Program-made: the position numbers and the translations under genes
Assembly: GCA_002270565.1 (NCBI GenBank)
Contig: NQMI01000006.1
Coordinates: forward strand, 281,659 to 345,658
Length of the DNA: 64,000 bases
Reading direction: 5' to 3'
Origin: Stenocarpella maydis
Taxonomy: Eukaryota; Ascomycota; Sordariomycetes; Diaporthales; Diaporthaceae
Part shown: positions 56,311 to 64,000 of the stretch, piece by piece
How positions within the stretch are numbered: position 1 is the stretch's first letter
Layout of the letters: each line of letters starts with the position of its first letter
The notes under the pieces: generated by a model
What the model was told of the DNA's origin: nothing
Database searches by the model: none
What the model saw: only the letters and a program-made list of their open reading frames with translations

Positions 56311-58238
56311 TCAGTATGCATATCTCCAGCCCCGTTCTGAACCAGAGTGCTCGGAATAACCCTCCGCCTCGTCCAGCTTCTTATTCAGACGGATGGCACG
56401 CCATCTCGCCAGGCAGGCTGCCACAACCACGAGTAAACATCCCACCAGAACCAAGCCCCCGCCGAGTCTGTAGAATGGCTCCTGCGACCGCGGCCAGAAG
56501 TAGGGACTGAACCAGTGGCTGACCTGGCTGATGCAATTCGCAATAGCGATCAGCGCGGCCTTCTTGCTCCGTGGCGCGGGGACCACGGTTGTTTCCCACG
56601 AGAGCTGAAGGTTAAAGCCGCTGTACGTCCCGGAGATGAGCAAGAAGAGGCCAAAGTAGCGCGCCCCGACGTTCGTGGTCGATATCAGGACAGAGCAACC
56701 GATGGCACTGCCGATTATAGGAACCACTATGTGCCAGAAGGACTCCTGCCTGCGGCCTGATGACCAAGCGACGGCGCATGCAAACGCGAAGGCGAATGCA
56801 TATGGAGGCGCCTGGATGAAATACGTCGTGAGTTCACCAAAGTCGAAGGTCCTGACGATCTTTTCTGGGGATTAGCCATGGCCAGCATGTTTTTGAAGAG
56901 AGAGGGAGGGGTCCTGTGCTTGAGACTTACAGAGGGGAAAAAGTCCTTGAAGCTTTGAGCCGTGACCAGGGCGAAGTGCAAGAGGCAAAACATCCAGGTG
57001 AAAGGGTCCTTGACGGCGTCCTTGAGACCATCCCAGGTGCCGCCGACAACCTCATGCACACCTCCATTGGAGCAGAGGATCCGGTACTGCGCTATCTCTC
57101 TCTCTTCTAGGCTCAGGAAGCGGGTATTGTGTGGCCAGTCTGGCAGCAAGAAGTAGGCGGAGATTGCAATCACAAATGTCGCGATGCCCTCAATGAGGAA
57201 GAACCACTGCCCTGTGACTTGTTAACCACCAACTCTAGGCACCGAAATAACGCGTCGCGGGATATCCCAAACATGACAGTGGGGAGATTGCGGAAAGGAG
57301 AGACTGGTACACACAGGAGTAAAGTCCTGCGACACCCCCCATGGTGGTGAGGATGCCTGCGGCCAGGAAACCAGAAATGATGTTCGATATAGTGTTTCCC
57401 GCGTGCCAGATCGCCATCCTGGTAGGGTTCTCCTCCTTGGTGTACCAAGAGGAGGTCACTGGCCCACATCAGCAATCGCCCAACGCCTGATTACCAGGGA
57501 GAAGGGCTTCCGAAGGGTACTCACTGAGGGTAATGCCTGGAAAGAATGGCGCTTCGGCTAGGCCGGTGAAGAATCGTAAAGCAGCGAAGCCGGCACCGCT
57601 GGAACACGCCGAGATTAGTATACCCAAGTCTACGGTACAAGGTAAGTACACAGGCCGTCTACGTACTTTGTGATGGCCGGTGTGCAGATTGTTGCTGCGC
57701 CCCAGGCCACCATAGTTGACGGGAGGAACCATCTTGGATTGGCCTTGGCCAACCACAAGTTGCCTGGCAACTGCCCTATGAGATAGCCAATGTAGAAGGT
57801 AGAGATGCCGAGGTTCCACATGGTATCAGTCATATGTAGATCATCCTGCATCCCACCAATTCTGGCGTTGGAGACATTGATACGATCGAGATAGCTATTG
57901 CGCTGACGTTAGCTGAGGTTCTTGGTTCGGCTTCGGGCATAGGTGTTTGTGTTGATGGCTTGAGTTCGGACTCACCTCATGAGGAACATCATTGTGATAG
58001 TAGGCATCATTCTCAAATCAATCTTCCTGACAAGCCTCTTGTTTAGCTTCTGCATCTCCTCATCGTCCAGATCTCGGAGCAGCTCGAAGCGGGCTTGAAT
58101 ATCACGAGGGGTTATGTCGCGGTGCGGCTCAAGCTTCTCGAGTGCAGGATCAGAAGGCGTCGCAGAGTTCTCGAGCTGGACGCATACCGCAACGTCTTTG
58201 CTCGGGGTCTCCGTCTCGCCATTCTTGTTTGAAGCCAT
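56311..58238 (-). CDS. MFS transporter, allantoate permease (Dal5/ACS) family
   Basis: Plasma-membrane H+ symporter of organic anions such as allantoate, pantothenate, nicotinate or related acids. Six exons: 58238-57976, 57894-57667, 57598-57525, 57458-57315, 57211-56931 and 56859-56311, with introns of 66-103 nt, joined into 512 residues (normal for the family). Motifs: MMFLMSYLDRINVSNARIGG at the first helix (DRxNxxNA signature), GYLIGQLPGNLWLAKANPRW, GFAALRFFTGLAEAPFFPG, and after the central loop PDWPHNTRFLSLEEREIAQ, a family hallmark. The N-terminal cytosolic part has about 75 residues. The ATG at 58238 is the first in frame and about 280 bp downstream of a perfect 14-bp palindrome GTTCCCGCGGGAAC. 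The substrate cannot be read from sequence; the neighbouring citrate-type carrier suggests an organic acid. Confidence 0.9.
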
Positions 58239-59180
58239 GGTGATATCTTGACTACCAGGTTGAATGGGCAGGATGTTTTCCGAGTCGGAGTATTCGTTGG
58301 CGTGATGATCTGCTCAAACAAAAGGCTACGGGAACATCAAAAGCGCGACATCCAGGGTCGTACTTTATAGCCCTAATCTGACTATACTGGCGTACGGACC
58401 CGAGCAGGTGGATTCCTTGGCAACCTGGGGTCCCCAGAATACCCCGCGTCTATGCCAATCCCATCGTCGTGGCTTCTCCTGGTCCGGGGTGAGACGGGAG
58501 GTGTTGGGAACAGGATCGTTCCCGCGGGAACTAGCCACCCAGCGGATGGTGCACCTGAGGCTGGCTGTATGTAGTATTTCCGTTTGTCTCTTCCTTCTAT
58601 CCCACGGCCTTGCGCCCCTCACGCTGCTCACCTGCATGCAACGCAGCGCTGGCGTTCTCATGGAAGTGTGGTGGAGGTGGTGGGTTCAAAAGGGGGGGGG
58701 GGGTAAAGGTCATAGCGGTGGCCCGGTTACCACGTCGAATTGTTTCTATTTCATCTGCAAAGTATGATATTTTCAATGTACCTGTACACATGTGAAGTGC
58801 GTGGCCGTCAAAATGTGCCAGTGGTGTCGCGCCGTGTCTGTGACCTGCTCAGTGAGTATTGATCAGGTGATTGAAAAATAATGGTGAACCACGTGCTACT
58901 GTTGCACTGCAACCCGGCAATTATCAGTTGCATAGTCTGGACTGCGGGGCTCAGAGGTCGCCAACTTGTCGAAATTAAGTAGGGATCTTCATTGATCGCC
59001 CACCTTCAAACTGTGACAATACAAGTCGAATTTACGCGTAATTCTCACACAAGACTGAGGTCACGAATGTGGGTCGGAAAAGAAACGAGCGGGCATTGCT
59101 ACTATAATGGCTCTATCAACCCAGAACTCTAAGTATGCAAAAAAAGGAAAGCAAAGTATGACAATGATTCCTGTCCGCAC
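58239..59180. other. Promoter region of the MFS gene and 3' flank of the carrier gene
   Basis: Contains the palindrome at 58518-58531 and a G run of about 12 near 58693. No gene seen. Confidence 0.5.
58518..58531. promoter_or_regulatory. Palindrome GTTCCCGCGGGAAC, candidate regulator site
   Basis: Perfect 14-bp palindrome containing TCCCGCGGGA, about 280 bp before the MFS transporter ATG. The centre is CCG directly followed by CGG, an everted pair of the half-sites that Zn2Cys6 dimers bind. Confidence 0.5.
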
Positions 59181-60338
59181 TCAGCGGCTCAAGAGGCTTG
59201 AGATTTTCTCGTATACTGAAAACACGATGCCTCCACTCAGTACTAGGCGGCCGAGCCTCATGGTACTCCCGCTCCATAAACCGATCAGGCCCCTTTCCGA
59301 GAGCACCATTCGCAATGCTTCGACGGTGCCAGCCCCGCGAGCAGATTGGGATCTGGTCTTGATTGTATCAAAAGGCTGTGTAGTGTAGACGGTCACAATG
59401 CCAGCGACTGCTCCGGATGCGAATGTGACCACGGAGTTGTTGGGTAGGCCGTACTGCTTGGTCTGGTCCCTTATCACATTATAGGACCCCATACGTACGG
59501 CTGAAGTGGCGGACTGCTTCAATGTGGTTGAGACTAGTCCGCGATATACCTCGGAGATTCCGTTCTGTTTAACCATTGTGAACAAAGCATTGAGCCCTCC
59601 CGTATACTTCCTTGCACCACTCTTGGCATCGTCAATACTGTGTTCACAGTTAGCATTTGACTCTGATCCACCTTTATGAACCGATCCCGTGGGAGCATGA
59701 CTCGGACTTACAGCGCTGTCTTTACTCTCTCTGTCGGAGTCACCGCCACGACGCTTTCAACGCAACCGGCCACCATGCCGGCCAAGATTCCTCTTGCCGG
59801 AGTCAGGCGACCATCTTTGTCCATCAGCCTGTTTCTGATCGAGTCAAATGACAGGAACCGGACTCCGGCCTTGAAAGTTGTGCCCTAGGATGATATTAGA
59901 ACGATCCAGTACTGGTGGGCCACAGAAGACGGAGAAAACAATCGAGGAGTGGGGAGTTATTATTTTCATACAATAATCAGCGTTGAGCAACCCGTGTAGA
60001 TGGCCCTGGGTCCATCTTGCCTGGAGACTTGGAGGAGCAACGCGAACGGATTTTTGGTGGTGTTGGAGTGAAGCTGAGCTCTGGTCTTGGCAAACTCGAA
60101 CGGGTACTTTGAACAAGTGGTTTTGTTAACTGACTTGGCCCAGTGGCTCACGCAGAACTGATAGGAGTTCACGTACTGTCACGGCGGCTTCCACACCGCC
60201 AGCGACACCCCCGGAAAACAGTGATAATAATGGGGATATCTTGTGCTTGACTGCTGTGTCTGGCTTGGGTCCCTGCGTGGCAGTGGGAGGGCTGGCCAAA
60301 TCGACACTGGGCTTGGCTGTGGAAATCGTGGACGCCAT
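59181..60338 (-). CDS. Mitochondrial tricarboxylate (citrate) carrier, CTP1-like
   Basis: Inner-membrane exchanger of citrate or related tricarboxylates for malate or another acid. Four exons: 60338-60177, 60106-59972, 59884-59712 and 59637-59181, with introns of 70, 87 and 74 nt, give 308 residues, the standard mitochondrial carrier length. The three carrier signatures are present: YPFEFAKTRAQL, TPTERVKTALIDD and QPFDTIKTRSQSA. CTP1 features are GCSTLIIGTTFKAGVRFLSFD and YRGLVSTTLKQSATSAVRMGSYN. The N-terminus (about 35 residues, MASTISTAKPSVDLAS) has no clear presequence, as usual. A housekeeping CTP1 would be expected elsewhere in the genome, so this may be a cluster-specific paralogue, similar in idea to the cis-aconitate carrier in itaconate clusters (inference). 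It is divergent from the Zn2Cys6 gene, sharing a 560-bp promoter. Confidence 0.9.
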
Positions 60339-60602
60339 ATTCAGTAACGCTAGCCACGTATTCTATTTCCTTCAGTCCGGCAAGAGAGAGAGTCCCGGAT
60401 GAGTTCACGTTGGTGGTACCGGCGCAGGGCATTTGGCAGGGCAGTGGCATGATCGAAGTCACGGCAGTGAGAGCGCTTAACTACATATGTACTAAAAGCG
60501 GTGAAATTGTCCCTTGGCTGGCTCCTTGGTCCCTTTACGAAACCTCGAATCATCTGAGTGCGTTTCCTGGGTGGGTCACCGACATGCATAGCCAATGCAT
60601 TT

Positions 60603-60620
60603 GGCCTCCCGCGGGAGGCC
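60603..60620. promoter_or_regulatory. 18-bp perfect palindrome in the divergent promoter
   Basis: GGCCTCCCGCGGGAGGCC is a perfect inverted repeat, lying between the carrier (-) and the Zn2Cys6 regulator (+), about 265 bp from one ATG and 280 bp from the other. Its core TCCCGCGGGA is the same as at 58520-58529. Confidence 0.55.
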
Positions 60621-60898
60621 TCAGCGGATTTGTGCGCGCTGGGTGATGCATTACCCGCCACCAAACCGGGTGTATATTCCGTGTTCTGGCCCGTCCGCCT
60701 ACGCTATGCCAGATTGGCTAGTCCTTGACCAAGATGTTCCAAGTTCTTAGTCCATGGTCAGGTCATCTGACGTACCCGCGGCAAGCTTTCCCGTCGAAAA
60801 TTTCCCGAAACAAAGGTCGCGACACCCCCTCTGCTGCACCCGATATGCAAGTCATCCACGGCTATCACCGCATCGTTCAACGCCCATCCACACTGTAG

Positions 60899-63480
60899 AT
60901 GGGTCCGAAGCCTAGCAACAGTATCACGGCATCCGGTCGCGCCAGGAAGCGGGCTGTTGAGGCATGTTCGTTTTGCAGACGGCGCAAGGTTGGTACAACA
61001 GTCCCCGCTGGCCTTGCGTTAGCTAGGTAAAACGGGGGGAAAGCAAGTGGAGCTGACATCCTCGACCAGATCAAGTGCAACAACGAGCAGCCGACGTGTG
61101 CAAATTGCAGGACGTATGGCAAGGACTGCGTCTATGAGCCCCTGGCGAGCCCCGCAGGCAACACATCGGCTTCGACACCAGGTCATCGCCAGCCTGGTGG
61201 TCGGCGGCAGGGCGGCACGTTGAGGAGCATCGCAAAAGCAGGGACGCCCCACACTCCGGCGACAGCCCGCGAGGGCAGTGCAGCGGATGTCCTTCCCGCG
61301 GGAGAGTGCGGCAACGCGCCGTCACGGACCCCAGATGATGATGCCAGGACCCAGCTCCCGGAGCCTCCAGCCGGAGGGGCACGCTCCAACCGCGGGGACG
61401 TGTCCCGAATCGTAGTGTCCGCAAATGGCGTCTCGAGCTACCATGGCCGCACGAGCGCCCTGTACGAGGAGAGTCTTCAGGACCGGTCAAACATAGCTGA
61501 TCTTCACCCGCACATGTCGGACGAGTGGATAGAGAAGGGCCTCGTCGCAGAGGCAGTCAAACAACGTAGGCACTTGCCTTCCTCTTCCCGGCGCCGCGGC
61601 CCTTGTGCCTGGTCACTGACTCGAGCCAGGCCAACTCGAGGAGTTGAATCACCGGGCAGGGACCCTTGACTTTGATGGTGTGGATCCAGACCTTGGCATG
61701 CATCTGCTGTCCTTGCACTGGAACCGTCAGCATCATTCCTTTCTGCTTACCTACCGCCCAGCTTTCATGCGGGATATGGCCTGCAATGGGCCATATTTCT
61801 CCAAGATATTGCTAAACGCCATATACTTTGGCGCTTCCAAGTTCAGCCCGCGGAGGGAGGTACGCAGGGACCCAAATGATGTCCGTACCGCCGGCTGGGC
61901 CTTCCGGGAGCGCGTGCGTAGTCTGCTCGTTGGGGCGCTCGACAGGAGTGATATCACGACGATCCAGGCATTGCTGGTCATGACAAACTCTCTGTTCGCA
62001 CTGGGGGATGAGAGGAGCGCCGCCTGGCTGTACGCTGGCCTTGCTTTCCGGATGATCATCGACTTGGGCATGCACGTAGATGCGCCTGGGCTTGGCAATT
62101 CACGCAAGTTCTCTGATGAAGATCTGGAGATCCGGCGCCGAGTGTTCTGGGGTGCATTCGGTAGGGCATGTCCCACTCAGGCGTACTTGATGAGGCACTG
62201 ACTCCGGGAGCAGTTGTCGATAAGATCCAGAGTCTTTACCAGGGGCGCCCGGCATCCTTGAAGGAATCTGATACCCTGGTCCCCATCAAGTTCCTCGACA
62301 CCTTTGAGGAGTTCGAGAATTGGAAGCCGTTCGCCTACTCGGCCGATGCCACGAGTTACCCTGGGTCGCCCGCCTACAGTGTGTCGACATTCACTTACCT
62401 GTGCCGGCTCTCGGTCGTCATGAGCGACATCTTGAGCTGCATCTACACAGAAAGGGCATTTGACAAAAGCCCTGATGAGCTCTCGGCGATGCTCGAGACG
62501 CTCAGCTCTAAACTAGCGTCTTGGAAAGACGAGCTGCCTAGTCATCTTGACTTTGACCCGAGTAATGATAACCTCGCTTCCCCGCCGCATGTCCTGAGCC
62601 TGCAGTAGGTAAAATCCAGTTCCTTCTTTAAGACACCCCTGCGGAGTCCAGCCTCTGACATAAACACAGCGCCATGTATCATGTTCTGACGATTCTTTTA
62701 CATCGCCCCTTCGTTGCAGACGGCCATCTCTACAACACGTCCCGATCAATATCCGTCAACTCATTCATAACGTGCGCATCTGCAGCCGATAGCATTGTGA
62801 GCGTCCTGCGAGCGTACGACAAGGTCTTCTCGGTGCGGCACGCACCCTATCTGATCTCCTACGCCACATATGTCGCGGCAACGATCCACGTGCGCATCGC
62901 CGCAAAACGCAGCACAGAGTCACATTCAAGAGACCTCTTGGAAACGTGCCTGTATGTGTTTCGAGAGAACCGAGAAACCAACTGGGCGGCTAGGAGAGCG
63001 CAGACCATCGTCGAAGGTTTGATGTCGAGGCTCGGAGTTAGCCTCAGCCAGGGCCAAGATAACTCGCAGCCAAGGGACCGTACACCACATACCGCGAGAA
63101 CCCAGGCATCGTTGCCAGCAGTCCAGGGCTACTTTGATGGACGACAGACCTTATCTGATGCCACTCAAGACCGCTCAAGCCAGATGGGGTCCACTGGCGC
63201 ATCGCCTTCCGTGGGGTGGTCTGATATTGACGGCATAATCCAAAGTTTCGTGAAGGGTCAAGAACCCAACTCAGCTTCAGCGGGCCCGGTCGAAGCAGAT
63301 TTCCTTCAGCAACAAGTTCCGCCAGTCCCGGGGATCCAGGTCTCAAACCTCGGATACTCCAACTTTGCAGGCAACCGATCTTGGTTTCACGGTGCACCAG
63401 AAGGAGAGAATAGCTCAACTTCCTTCGACGACCTGCTCTTTGGGTTCAACGGATCTGCACTGGATAGCATGTTTTCCTGA
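60899..63480 (+). CDS. Zn2Cys6 transcription factor with fungal-specific TF domain
   Basis: Probable pathway-specific activator. Five exons: 60899-60988, 61070-61565, 61630-62160, 62214-62604 and 62670-63480, with introns of 81, 64, 53 and 65 nt, give 772 residues. The Zn cluster is complete once the first intron is removed: Cys23-x2-Cys26-x6-Cys33-x6-Cys40-x2-Cys43-x6-Cys50, with basic RRRKIK. The fungal_trans domain spans roughly residues 220-520 (MHLLSLHWNRQHHSFLLTYRP, MIIDLGMHVDA, RRRVFWGAFVVDKIQSLYQGRP). The Gln/Ser/Pro-rich end (VPPVPGIQVSNLGYSN, FDDLLFGFNGSALDSMF) looks like an activation region. The ATG at 60899 precedes the cluster by 22 residues. It divides the promoter with the mitochondrial carrier and one TCCCGCGGGA copy lies within its second exon. 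Confidence 0.9.
61294..61303. promoter_or_regulatory. TCCCGCGGGA copy inside the regulator gene
   Basis: Exact copy of the ten-base palindromic core within the second exon of the Zn2Cys6 gene. As it lies in coding sequence it may be chance. Confidence 0.25.
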
Positions 63481-64000
63481 TTAGAGACAGCACGAACCCA
63501 GGTCACTCGTAAAGAGGTTAATATTAGTACCCGAGCCAAGAGCCAAGGAGCTATATAGGAATTCCGACCAGGGGAGTCGAGCTCCACCGCACCGGGCATC
63601 GAGCAGGGACGCCGCTCCACCCGATCCCGCGGGAAATATCCACTCCCGCGGATGATCAGCCACTGACACAGCCTCACCCCTTGACGCAATGCACGAGGCA
63701 CAACTTATACCGTCAACGAATGAGAGATTTATATCTGCCGTGTAACATCTATGGAGATGATAACATGATTGATTCAAGGACGACACATCATATCGAGACC
63801 AAAGTCACACCGCTGAGGGCTACTCTACAACCATCAAGCCACTCACTCATCAACAGTCTGTTTGAATAAGCCAGCTAGCGAATTAAAAGCGAGCTCGCTC
63901 ACGGGGTTCTTGGAAGACTTAAAGCAGGGCAGACGGTGAATCAACGGAAGGACCGGTTTGTGAGGAAGAAGCAAGACATATACGGCTCCTGAAGCTCTTG
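63481..64000. other. 3' flank of the regulator gene
   Basis: No gene seen up to the window end. Contains the palindrome pair at 63625-63653. Confidence 0.4.
63625..63634. promoter_or_regulatory. TCCCGCGGGA copy downstream of the regulator gene
   Basis: Exact core palindrome about 145 bp past the stop of the Zn2Cys6 gene, followed 19 bp later by a near copy (TCCCGCGGAT at 63644-63653). It may serve the promoter of a gene beyond the window. Confidence 0.4.

Noticed and set aside
1..64000. CRISPR arrays, rRNA or tRNA genes, bacterial operons
   Set aside because: None seen; the tandem repeats present are microsatellites or coding repeats, and gene structure is eukaryotic.

Overview
The window looks like nuclear DNA of a filamentous ascomycete (Pezizomycotina, probably Sordariomycetes). 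Genes are split by 53-191 nt introns with fungal GTRNGT donors, CTRAC-type branch sites and YAG acceptors. Typical fungal families are present: Zn2Cys6 and Clr5 regulators, a TPS3/TSL1-type trehalose subunit, and HAK and VCX1 transporters. Two pogo/Fot1-type DNA transposons and several AT-rich, transition-scarred relics suggest past repeat-induced point mutation (RIP).

Left part (1-13 kb) is decayed accessory DNA. It holds a broken GH78 alpha-L-rhamnosidase (-), a broken MFS sugar transporter (+), a proline-rich repeat gene (-) with a complete pogo element inside one intron, a lineage-specific gene (-) with one in-frame TAG, and a 5' fragment of an FAD-linked oxidoreductase (+).

Middle part (13.5-53 kb) is mostly housekeeping, with long gene-poor stretches: a vacuolar Ca2+/H+ exchanger (-, one 1-nt frameshift), a two-exon unknown gene (+), RSA4/NLE1 (+), a RIP-degraded second pogo element (22.65-24.5 kb), about 8 kb without a recognisable intact gene, TPS3/TSL1 (+), another 7.6 kb gene-poor stretch, a Clr5-domain regulator (+), a branched-chain aminotransferase (+) and a HAK/KUP potassium transporter (+).

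Right part (53.9-63.5 kb) lies beyond an AT-rich island and looks like a small co-regulated catabolic or metabolic cluster: an SDR dehydrogenase (-), a fragment that may come from a PTH11-type receptor (-), an allantoate-permease-family MFS transporter (-), a CTP1-type mitochondrial tricarboxylate carrier (-) and, divergent from it, a Zn2Cys6 regulator (+). The exact palindrome TCCCGCGGGA (a zero-spaced everted CCG/CGG) was seen four times, all in the 5 kb around the regulator. Copies lie in front of the MFS gene, in the carrier/regulator divergent promoter, inside the regulator gene and just downstream of it. It is the best candidate here for an undescribed regulatory system.

All exon models below were made by reading splice signals and checking that the joined length is a multiple of three. 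No database search or transcript evidence was available.
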